From: Thermoplasmata archaeon UBA61
Lineage (GTDB): Archaea; Thermoplasmatota; Thermoplasmata; Lutacidiplasmatales; UBA184
Direction of reading: 5' to 3'
DNA: 64,000 nucleotides
Assembly: GCA_002503985.1 (NCBI GenBank)
Contig: DASW01000007.1
Coordinates: 108,536 to 172,535 of the forward strand
Part shown: piece after piece, positions 18,566 to 26,219 of the stretch
Numbering within the stretch: the first letter of the stretch is position 1
How the letters are laid out: the number at the start of each line of letters is the position of its first letter
Notes under the pieces: model-generated
Told to the model about the DNA's origin: nothing
What the model saw: the letters and a program-made list of their open reading frames with translations, nothing else
The model's database searches: none
Translations under genes and position numbers: made by a program

Positions 18566-18602
18566 GTCGGACGCCAGTAAGCGGGCGTGCGGTCGGGGAT
18601 GG

Positions 18603-18608
18603 TATAAG
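18603..18608 (-). promoter_or_regulatory. TATA box of hemerythrin-like gene
   Basis: CTTATA on the minus strand, about 40 bases before ATG 18565, in a GC-rich surround. It implies a short leader of about 12-15 nt. No Shine-Dalgarno sequence is visible. Confidence 0.55.
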
Positions 18609-18756
18609 ACCTCGTCGTCCCAGGTAAAAAGTTCTCGACGACCGACGGAGACGAGGGCGGCTCGTGAGGGCACCCTACGGCGGCTGGCTCGGGTTCCACC
18701 GCGTGACGGACCCGGCCCTGCCATCAGGGAAACCGAACCGGAGGGTGCCCGCTAGA

Positions 18757-21700
18757 TTACGGGTCTGGCTCGTCGTTGGGAGCCCGCGGCGCGCGGCGCC
18801 ACCCCTTCCAGATCCGGTCCTTTCCGAGGGCCAGCACTGCTGGGGTAAGGTACGTCTGCACCACGAACGCCTGCAGGAGAACGGCGATCCCGATGCCGAG
18901 GCCGACCCCTGCCAACATCCCCAGAGGGCTCGTGAGGCCAAGGAGGAGGAAGGCGCCTCCGAGGATGACCGCCGCGGCCGCGATGACCCCTCCCGCATGG
19001 GTGACGGCCTGCTGGATGGCCTCGATGGAACCCCGCCCCCGGGCCCGTTCCTCCCGGACCCGAGTGAGGAGGAGGACGTTGTAGTCCATCCCCAGCCCCA
19101 GGACGAGGATGAGGATGATGAGCGGAAGGAGGAAGATGAGGGCCTCATGTTCGACGATCCCGACCACGAAGTACGTGGACGCCCACCCCCACAGGATCGA
19201 CAGGCCGATCGCGCCGAGGGCGAGCACGGGGACGAACGCCGACCCGAGGATGATCAGCAGGATGAGGAAGAGGCCGACCGCCGCCCCGATCAACATCCCT
19301 TCGTTCGCGTGGTTGACCATCGACTGGATGTCCTGGGTCGTGGGAGCGGCCCCGCCGAACAGTACCTGTCGGACCTCGGGGTGACCGGTCGCGAACGTGT
19401 TCGCCCGGCTGTGCAGGTCATCGAGCACCGAGATCGCCGTCGCGGAGTACCCGCTCGCGTTGGTACCTATGTTGAAGAGGACCGTCGTCCCGTCGGCCCC
19501 GACGTAGGAACCCAGGGCCTCGTGGAGCGCGACCTGCTCCGCCGGTAGGAGGGTCGTGAAGTTCAGCCAAGCGTCGAGCGGCGCGCCACCCCCACCCACC
19601 AGCGTGACGACGGAGGCGACACCCGGAGTCGTGGCCATCGTCGCGGCAAGGTCCGCGACGTCCCGGAACTCCGTGGCGTTGGCTCCGCTCGAGGACATGA
19701 GAGGCGCGGAGAAGTTGACCAGGGCGTAGCTCGGGGAGAAGTAACTCGCCCCGAACTGGTCCGTGAGCTGGTTGAAACCGACCTGGGCGGGGTTGGAGGA
19801 CGGGAGCCCGATGTTCGTGATGTCGTAGGAGACCGGCACGTTGAGCGCCACGACCACGACGGGGACCGAGAGCAGGGCGATGACCGCGATCACCGTGATC
19901 GGCCGGCGCGTCGCGGTCCGCCCGGCGCGGGCGATGAAGTCCCGGTGGGACTCGATGCTCTGCCGTCGGCGCTCGGCGTACCGCTGGAACCGTGCGCCGG
20001 AGTTGGGCCAGAACACTCGCGGCCCGACCAGCATGAGGATCGACGGTAGGACCGTGAGGTTGACCAGGAGCGCGACCAGGACCGTGATGAAGAGAGCCTC
20101 GCCGAGCTGACCGAGGAAACTGATCCCCGACAAGGTGAGCGCGACCGTCACGACCATGACGGTGAGCCCGCTCGTCGTGATGCTCTGGCCCGCCCATCGC
20201 ACCGTGGTCTCCACGGCCTTCGCCGGCGAGACGCCCCGGACCAGCTCCTCCCGGTACCGAGCCAACAAGAAGACCGAATAGTCGGTGCCGATGGCCATCA
20301 AGAACACCAACATGATCGACTCGATCTCGGGGTTGAACGGGCTGACGAAGGTGCCCAGCACGAAGATCATGGCCAGACCGACCACCATCGCCACGCCGAT
20401 CAGACCGAAGGAGAGCAGAGGGGCGGCGGGCGCCCGGAAGTAGAGGAGCATGATGACGAGGAGCACGACGATCGTCAGGACCAGGAGGAGGCTGATCGCC
20501 GACGTCGCCAGGTAGTTCACGGCATCGTCGAGCGGGGCCGCTCCGGTCTCGTAGTTGGTGATCCCCTCGTACGTCGTCGAGGAAGCGAGGACCTGGGAAA
20601 CGTCGTTCTGGATTTGGGAGACGTCAGCGTACGTCACCACCGACCCGTTGCTGGTGTAGGTGTCCGACACATCGAACGAGACCACGACGAGGGTCGCGGT
20701 CCCGGAGGGGTTCACGAACGATGAGTATAGCGACGCGGGGATCGGTAGCGGGAACCGGTCAATCGGATTCTCTCCGACCTGGTCGCCGACCCACGCCGCC
20801 ACGGCAGTGAGGGAGGGGGGTGTCCCGGACGGGAAGGCATTCCAGAGAGTGAGCAGCCACGAGGGGGAGAGGCCGACCTCGGCCCCGAGCAGGGCCGTGA
20901 CGACCGCGTGCTGCGGGACGGGAAGGGTCCAGTTACCGAGAGCGAGGCCCGAGAGAACCGCCTCGGCGGCGGAGCGGTTCGCGGGAGAGGGGAACAGCCG
21001 AGGGACGGCCGTCGGGAGGGTGCTCCACATTGCGTTGTTGGCGCACGTCGTGACGTTCTCGGCTCTGAGAGAGCCGTTCGCGACGCTCTGGTTGAAACCG
21101 ACGGTCGATCCACCGCTTCCGTTGTAGAAGACCGTGAGGACTTGGGCTTCCAGCGACCCGGAGGCGTACTCCCCACGGGTCTGGTTGAAGGCCGGCCAGT
21201 CCGCCTGCGACAGCGGCACGTCTCCGGAGAGGTTCGAGGCGATGCTCTCCCAGTTCCGGACGTAGGCGGCTGCGGGACCCCAGATTGTGGCGGCGGTCTG
21301 GTTCACCACCACGGGGAGCGAGGACGTACCGTTCAGCGCCGGTCCCAAGAACGACCATCCGAGCTCCACCTGGCCGGTCAGGTAGGCCGAGTACGCCGAG
21401 TAGACCGAGAGGACCGAGCTCACGTTCTTCAGACGGGGGTCCTGGGTCAACGATTGGGTGACCGCGATCGTGGCGTTCTTGCCCGCAGGTCCGATGATGT
21501 TGGAGGACTCGAGAAGGACGATCGCGGAGGAAGGGGACGACGCGGCATGCGGGAACTCGGCATTGTACGCGTTCTGGGCCAGGACGCTCTCGTCCGAGCT
21601 CGGGAGCGGATTACTGAACGTGTTCGTGATGACCGACCCTACGTTCGCGGCGGGCAGGATGCAGACCGCGATGATCGCGGTCCACACGATGAGCGACCGC

Positions 21701-21792
21701 CACGGATGCCGGACGATGCTGCGTCCGAGCCAACCGAGAGGGGAATCCCTGGCCCTCCCGCCGTTACGGGAGGGCGGCTGAGTTTCGGCCAT
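18757..21792 (-). CDS. MMPL/RND-superfamily membrane transporter
   Basis: This 1011-residue protein has the two-fold layout of MMPL transporters. Each half starts with one helix (about 25-45 and 640-660), then a large extracytoplasmic domain rich in N-glycosylation-type Asn-x-Ser/Thr sites, then five helices. Signature motifs are GTDYSVFLLARYREE near 502 and GMDYNVLLLTRVREE near 900, with the Asp-Tyr pair used in proton relay. MMPL proteins export lipids or amphiphilic compounds using the proton gradient. In an archaeon the cargo may be an isoprenoid lipid or glycolipid, but this is inference. It appears to be a single-gene unit. Confidence 0.92.
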   Translation of the reverse strand: MAETQPPSRNGGRARDSPLGWLGRSIVRHPWRSLIVWTAIIAVCILPAANVGSVITNTFSNPLPSSDESVLAQNAYNAEFPHAASSPSSAIVLLESSNIIGPAGKNATIAVTQSLTQDPRLKNVSSVLSVYSAYSAYLTGQVELGWSFLGPALNGTSSLPVVVNQTAATIWGPAAAYVRNWESIASNLSGDVPLSQADWPAFNQTRGEYASGSLEAQVLTVFYNGSGGSTVGFNQSVANGSLRAENVTTCANNAMWSTLPTAVPRLFPSPANRSAAEAVLSGLALGNWTLPVPQHAVVTALLGAEVGLSPSWLLTLWNAFPSGTPPSLTAVAAWVGDQVGENPIDRFPLPIPASLYSSFVNPSGTATLVVVSFDVSDTYTSNGSVVTYADVSQIQNDVSQVLASSTTYEGITNYETGAAPLDDAVNYLATSAISLLLVLTIVVLLVIMLLYFRAPAAPLLSFGLIGVAMVVGLAMIFVLGTFVSPFNPEIESIMLVFLMAIGTDYSVFLLARYREELVRGVSPAKAVETTVRWAGQSITTSGLTVMVVTVALTLSGISFLGQLGEALFITVLVALLVNLTVLPSILMLVGPRVFWPNSGARFQRYAERRRQSIESHRDFIARAGRTATRRPITVIAVIALLSVPVVVVALNVPVSYDITNIGLPSSNPAQVGFNQLTDQFGASYFSPSYALVNFSAPLMSSSGANATEFRDVADLAATMATTPGVASVVTLVGGGGAPLDAWLNFTTLLPAEQVALHEALGSYVGADGTTVLFNIGTNASGYSATAISVLDDLHSRANTFATGHPEVRQVLFGGAAPTTQDIQSMVNHANEGMLIGAAVGLFLILLIILGSAFVPVLALGAIGLSILWGWASTYFVVGIVEHEALIFLLPLIILILVLGLGMDYNVLLLTRVREERARGRGSIEAIQQAVTHAGGVIAAAAVILGGAFLLLGLTSPLGMLAGVGLGIGIAVLLQAFVVQTYLTPAVLALGKDRIWKGWRRAPRAPNDEPDP

Positions 21793-21903
21793 GGAACGCT
21801 CTATAGACGATTCCAGTCCTCCGAGACTCCCCGAAGAACGGAAGGTCCGGCCACAGGCTTAGAGGGTCACGTCAACCCCTGTTCACCGCGGGGGGGGTCG
21901 TGG

Positions 21904-21910
21904 GTTAATA
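21904..21910 (+). promoter_or_regulatory. TATA box for leaderless MBL-fold gene
   Basis: GTTAATA centred about 26 bases before the GTG at 21933, the distance expected for leaderless archaeal transcripts. Confidence 0.6.
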
Positions 21911-21932
21911 CCGCGCCGGGATTCGAGGGGCG

Positions 21933-22868
21933 GTGAACGCCGGCCCGCGGCCTTCCCGGCACTTTCGGCTCCAGGAGCTCGCGAGCGGCGTGCATGCGGC
22001 GGTGGCCGTCGACGGGGGATACGCCCTCTCGAACTCGGCGGTCGTCGACCTCGGGGGGGCGACCCTCGTCTTCGATACGGGGCTCACCCCTCGCTCGGGC
22101 GCGGACCTCGCGCGCGCTGCCCGACGGCTCACCGGCCGCCCGGCGGACTACCTCGTAAACAGCCACTGGCATCATGACCACATCCGGGGGAACCAGGTGT
22201 TCGCGAACCCTCGGGTCATCGCCACGACCGAGACATGGGAACTGATCCGGACCCGAGGAGCCGAGGATGTGGCTAGCGACCGCGCCGAGGCGAAGGTCCG
22301 CTGGGAGGAGTTCGCCGCGGGAAAGGTCCCCACCCCACCCCGCGACCGCGCCCTTCTCCGGGGCTGGCTCGGGGGGATCGTCGATTCGTTGCCCAAGCTA
22401 CGGCTGACGCTGCCGAACCTCACCTTCGATTCGGAGCTCGTCCTTCGGGGCACCCGACGCACGGCCCGGATCCTCACCTACGGCGGGGGTCACTCGCCGA
22501 GCGACACGTTCGTCTTTCTTCCGGACGACCGCATCGCCTTCCTCGGGGACCTCCTCTCGAACGGCTACCATCCTTGGCTCGGGGACGGCAACCCCGACAC
22601 GCTCGTGCAGATCCTCGACCGGATCTCCTCCCTCGGCCCGCGGACCCTGTTGCCGGGTCATGGCGCCCCGGGGGGCCCCCGCGTCCTCTCCGCGATGCGG
22701 GAGTATGTCACGTCCGCCCAGCGCCAGGTCGCCCGTCACCGTCGGGCGCACCGCCCTCGCAAGGAGCTCGCCGGCCTCGCGATCCCCGAAAAGTTCCGGA
22801 ACTGGAAGTTCTCCTCGTTCTACCCCGATACGCTCCGGTTCCTGTACGGACGCGCCGCCCGGGGGTGA
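21933..22868 (+). CDS. Metallo-beta-lactamase-fold hydrolase
   Basis: This 311-residue protein has the binuclear zinc motif HWHHDH at 78-83. The other metal ligands are a later His in GGGHSPSDT, Asp in FLGDLLSNG and His in LPGHGAPGG. The family is broad (glyoxalase II, lactonases, alkylsulfatase-like SoxH types), so the substrate is unknown. The SoxH-like pattern (LVNSHWHHDHIRGNQ) is the closest by eye. Start at GTG 21933 is supported by the TATA box. The C-terminal 60 residues are basic and helical. No signal peptide is seen. Confidence 0.88.
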   Translation: MNAGPRPSRHFRLQELASGVHAAVAVDGGYALSNSAVVDLGGATLVFDTGLTPRSGADLARAARRLTGRPADYLVNSHWHHDHIRGNQVFANPRVIATTETWELIRTRGAEDVASDRAEAKVRWEEFAAGKVPTPPRDRALLRGWLGGIVDSLPKLRLTLPNLTFDSELVLRGTRRTARILTYGGGHSPSDTFVFLPDDRIAFLGDLLSNGYHPWLGDGNPDTLVQILDRISSLGPRTLLPGHGAPGGPRVLSAMREYVTSAQRQVARHRRAHRPRKELAGLAIPEKFRNWKFSSFYPDTLRFLYGRAARG

Positions 22869-22900
22869 CCTGCGCCGGCGACGCGGGCCTCGACCGTGCG

Positions 22901-24538
22901 TCAGGCCGGTCGGACGCCTTCGAGGAGCGAGTCAAGGAGACCGATCGGGGGGCATCCGAGGCCGAGCAGGGTGTCGTGAAACGAGCGCAGGTTCCCCCCG
23001 AACGTCGGCTCCAGGAAGCGGGAGCGGGCGTTCAGGATCGCGAGCTTCCCGAGGGTGTAGCAGAAGTACTCGGGGTTGAACGTCCCGCGGATCGCTTCCC
23101 GCTCGGCCGGAAGCCGTTCGAGGTGCGCCTCCGTCTGGAAGAGCCGCGTCGCCGCCTCGAGGGTCATCCCGCTCGTGTGGAGGCCGATGGACACGAGGAG
23201 CCGAGTGTCCCGCAAGAGGGCGTCGTGGATCTGCGCAACCTCCGAGAGGACGTTCTCCCGGCCAAGACCCTTCTCGACCGCGAGCTGCTCCGAGTAGTGC
23301 GCCCATCCTTCAGTGAACGAGGACGAGAGGTAGACCTTCCGCGCGAGGCTGCCGGTCGACCGTCGGAAGTGCAGGAACTGAAGATAGTGCCCCGGGTAGA
23401 CCTCGTGGACCGTGGTGTTCCGAAGCATCGACCGGTTGAACGACCGGAGCCACTCCTCCTGCTGCTGGTCCGTCCATTTCAGGTCGACCGGGGTCACGTA
23501 GTAGATGCCCTCCGTCGAGGTCGCGTCGAACGGTCCGGGCGGGTTCATGCTGGCCGTGGAGAGCGCGCGCCCCCAGACCGGGGTCTCCTCGACCCGGCAC
23601 CGGGCTTCCTCGGGAATGGTGGCTAGGGCGTGGTCTTTGACGAACCGACGCGTCTCTTCCACGAACTCCTGGGCCATGGGAAGAACCTCGGCCGCCGTCG
23701 GGTGGTCGGTGTTGAGGCGAACGAACAGCTCGGGGACCGTCACGTTCTCCGCGTGTGCGATCTCCTCGAGGCGGTGCTGGTTGCGGGAGAGGTCGGCCGC
23801 CCCAGCCCGACGGATGTCCTCGAACGGGGCCTCGATCCCTTCCCGGACGAACAGGAGCTGCTGGTAGCGGGCCGGCCCGAGGGCGAAGTCCGGGATCGCC
23901 CGAGGGACCTGGTACTCTCGGAGCCACGCGAGGAACTCCGTGACGGCCGCTTCGGCGGGGACACGGACCGCGCGGACCTCCTCGGCGAGGTGGGCGCGAC
24001 CGGCGAACTCCTCGGCTTCGGCGAAGTGGGAGGGGAGGCCGCTTCCGATCGCGAGGGACAGCTCGAGGAACGGCTTCGGGAGGGGTCCGCGGAGGCGGTC
24101 GCGGCCCTCTCGCAATAGCCGCGGGACCTGCTCGAGCGTCCGAACGATCGGGCCGACGCGCTGCTCCACCGGAGCGTAGTCGCGGCTCAGGTAGGCCGTG
24201 AGCGAAACGGCGCCGAGGTAGTTCATCGGGTTCCGTTCGAGGTCGGAGACCATGCGAAGGTCGAAGAGCGGACTTTCGAGGAGCAGGCTGAGGAGGAAGC
24301 CGTCGGCCTTTCGATCGGGGGAGAGCGACCCTGGGGAGACGGCGGCGAGGCGCGCGAGCAGGTCGTCCGCGCCCCGTATCCATCGGTCGGTCCCCGAAGG
24401 GGAGAGGTCGGGAAGGCGGCCGTCGTACGCATGGAGTCCGAGCCCCACCGCGTAGGAAGGGTACAGGACGAACAGGTGGTCGACGACCTCTCGCTCGATC
24501 GAGTCAAACTCGGGGACCGGCGAGGTCGGAAGGCTCAT
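22901..24538 (-). CDS. DUF885 family protein (putative metallopeptidase-like)
   Basis: This 545-residue protein matches DUF885. The hallmark HEVYPGH motif (near residue 376) is a variant HExxxGH zinc site. SFTEGWAHYSEQ follows about 35 residues later with the third ligand glutamate, and LEAATRLFQTEAHL is also characteristic. These proteins resemble carboxypeptidase Taq-like metallopeptidases, and members are often secreted or cytoplasmic peptidases. No signal peptide is visible, so it is likely cytoplasmic. With the proline iminopeptidase it points to peptide turnover. Confidence 0.87.
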   Translation of the reverse strand: MSLPTSPVPEFDSIEREVVDHLFVLYPSYAVGLGLHAYDGRLPDLSPSGTDRWIRGADDLLARLAAVSPGSLSPDRKADGFLLSLLLESPLFDLRMVSDLERNPMNYLGAVSLTAYLSRDYAPVEQRVGPIVRTLEQVPRLLREGRDRLRGPLPKPFLELSLAIGSGLPSHFAEAEEFAGRAHLAEEVRAVRVPAEAAVTEFLAWLREYQVPRAIPDFALGPARYQQLLFVREGIEAPFEDIRRAGAADLSRNQHRLEEIAHAENVTVPELFVRLNTDHPTAAEVLPMAQEFVEETRRFVKDHALATIPEEARCRVEETPVWGRALSTASMNPPGPFDATSTEGIYYVTPVDLKWTDQQQEEWLRSFNRSMLRNTTVHEVYPGHYLQFLHFRRSTGSLARKVYLSSSFTEGWAHYSEQLAVEKGLGRENVLSEVAQIHDALLRDTRLLVSIGLHTSGMTLEAATRLFQTEAHLERLPAEREAIRGTFNPEYFCYTLGKLAILNARSRFLEPTFGGNLRSFHDTLLGLGCPPIGLLDSLLEGVRPA

Positions 24539-24602
24539 GGTTCGGGGAACTGGTGGGGCTCAAAAGCTCGCGGTCGAAGCGGCCCGTGCCGCGGTCGGTC
24601 CC

Positions 24603-24926
24603 TCACTCAGCCCAGGTCATCCGGCAGCTCGGGCAGGTCTTGCCCTCGAGCAGTGTTCCGCAGACGAAGCACTTGGATAGCCCATCGGGCGGAGGGGACG
24701 GCGGCGGAGTCGGCTCGGATACCGGGCGGTCGGGCAGCGGGGGCGGAATCTGCGGCGGCGCGGGCGCGGCAGGAACGACGGGAGCCGGAACGGGGGCCTC
24801 GGCGGGGGGAGCGGGAACGGCGGGGGTCCGCTCCTCGGTGGGAGAAGGGGAAGGTTCGGTCGAGGCCGGCGTCTCGGTTCCCGGCTCGTCCTCCTTGTCC
24901 CGACGGAAGCGTCGGAAGAGGGACAT
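24603..24926 (-). CDS. Small Pro/Ala-rich protein with C-terminal zinc ribbon
   Basis: This 107-residue protein has a basic N-terminus (MSLFRRFRRDK), about 60 residues of low-complexity Pro/Ala/Glu sequence and a C-terminal zinc ribbon (CFVCG ... CPSCR). No membrane helix. A TATA-like AGTAAA sits about 29 bases before the ATG, which supports expression. It may be a protein-protein interaction adaptor; function is unknown. Confidence 0.7.
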   Translation of the reverse strand: MSLFRRFRRDKEDEPGTETPASTEPSPSPTEERTPAVPAPPAEAPVPAPVVPAAPAPPQIPPPLPDRPVSEPTPPPSPPPDGLSKCFVCGTLLEGKTCPSCRMTWAE

Positions 24927-24952
24927 CGGTGGACGGGAGCCAGATTCCCCTC

Positions 24953-24958
24953 TTTACT
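24953..24958 (-). promoter_or_regulatory. TATA-like box for zinc-ribbon gene
   Basis: AGTAAA on the minus strand about 29 bases before ATG 24926; a weak match, but spacing suits a leaderless transcript. Confidence 0.4.
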
Positions 24959-25010
24959 CCGGCGTCGAAGGGTCCGCACACGTTTTTCGGCCGGGCGGCT
25001 CTCCTCTACC

Positions 25011-25484
25011 ATGACCTCGACCCCTTCCGAACGGCTTCGCGAGCTCGGACTCGTGCTTCCCCCGCCTCCGCGGCCCGCGGGCACCTACTCCCCGGTCGTC
25101 CTCGACGAGGAGCGGGCCTGGGTCTCAGGGCAAATCGTGACCGAGGCGGGAAGTGTCGTGCACCCCGGGCTCGTGGACCGGGACGTGCCCATAGAGGTCG
25201 CTCGAGACCTCGCTCGCCGCGCCGCGCTTCAGGCGTTGAGCGCGCTGGCGGCCGAGCTGGGGTCGATCGACCATGTTCGACGTTTCCTTCGGGTCACGGT
25301 CTATGTGGCCTCATCACCGGGGTTCGCTCGGCAGCATGAGGTGGCGAACGGGGCGACCGACCTCCTGGTCCAGGTGTTCGGCGAGGCCGGGCGGCCGGCG
25401 CGCGCGGCGGTCGGCGTCGCCGGCCTCCCGCTCAACGCGCCGGTCGAAGTCGAGTTCCTGGTCGGGACGGTACCGCTCCGGTGA
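25011..25484 (+). CDS. RidA/YjgF-family protein
   Basis: This 157-residue protein has the RidA fold: TYSPVVLDEERAWVSGQI, then LSALAAELGSIDHVRRFLRVTVYVAS, then PARAAVGVAGLPLNAPVEVEFLV. The arginine of the PARAAVGV segment is the usual imine-binding residue. It is closer to the YjgH/Rid subgroup with a ~30-residue N-terminal extension. RidA enzymes hydrolyse reactive enamine/imine intermediates from amino acid metabolism. Its stop overlaps the start of flpA (GTGA), so the two are co-transcribed. Confidence 0.85.
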   Translation: MTSTPSERLRELGLVLPPPPRPAGTYSPVVLDEERAWVSGQIVTEAGSVVHPGLVDRDVPIEVARDLARRAALQALSALAAELGSIDHVRRFLRVTVYVASSPGFARQHEVANGATDLLVQVFGEAGRPARAAVGVAGLPLNAPVEVEFLVGTVPLR

Positions 25485-26140
25485 AGCCCGCCCCCTGGGA
25501 GAGGGTCTACCGGGAGGGACGAGACCTCTACACGGTCAATCGAAACCCCGGAACGAAAGTCTACGGGGAGGCGCTCTCGACGGTCGATGGGGTCGAGTAT
25601 CGGGCCTGGGACCCGTTCCGCTCGAAGCTCGCGGCCTTTCTGCTGAAGGGGGCTCCCGCGGACGTCCTCGGCCGGCCCCCCCGGACCGTCCTCTACCTCG
25701 GAGCGGCCCACGGAACGACCGTGAGCCATCTCTCCGACCTCTGGCCCGAGGCCACCCTCTTTGCGATCGAGAAGAGCCCGACCTCGTTCGCCCGGCTCCT
25801 CGCGCTCGCTCGGCAGCGACCCGGGCTCGTCCCGATCCTGGCCGACGCCCAACTGCCCGAGCGCTACCAGGCGGACGTCGGGGCGGTCGAGCTGCTCTAT
25901 CAGGACATCGCTCAGCGGAACCAGGCCGGGATCTTTGTCGAGAACGCCAGAGCCTGCCTCTCTCCCCGCGGTCGCGGGATCCTGATGCTCAAGGTCCGGT
26001 CGGTCACCCAGCAACGCCCGACGGCGACCGTCGTTCGGGAGGCGCGGTCCGCGCTATCGGCGGCCCGTCTCGCCGTCGCCTACGAGACGGCCCTCACCCC
26101 GTTCTCGCGCGAGCACGCCGCCCTGGCGGTAGTAGCCTAG
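25481..26140 (+). CDS. flpA: Fibrillarin-like rRNA/tRNA 2'-O-methyltransferase
   Basis: This 219-residue protein is archaeal fibrillarin, the methyltransferase of C/D-box sRNPs. The N-terminal domain has VNRNPGTKVYGE; the SAM-binding motif is YLGAAHGTTVSHLSDL near 72; FAIEKSP and LADAQLPE follow; and LYQDIAQRNQ carries the catalytic aspartate. GTG start at 25481. Its usual partner Nop5 is not adjacent, which is a small departure from the common archaeal nop5-flpA pair. It is a strong archaeal marker. Confidence 0.93.
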   Translation: MKPAPWERVYREGRDLYTVNRNPGTKVYGEALSTVDGVEYRAWDPFRSKLAAFLLKGAPADVLGRPPRTVLYLGAAHGTTVSHLSDLWPEATLFAIEKSPTSFARLLALARQRPGLVPILADAQLPERYQADVGAVELLYQDIAQRNQAGIFVENARACLSPRGRGILMLKVRSVTQQRPTATVVREARSALSAARLAVAYETALTPFSREHAALAVVA

Positions 26141-26219
26141 CGACGACGCACCTTTCACCCACCGCCGGGGGCTGGCGCGCGAAATAGCAGGCCCCCCATC
26201 CTCGACCCCGGGTGGTCGC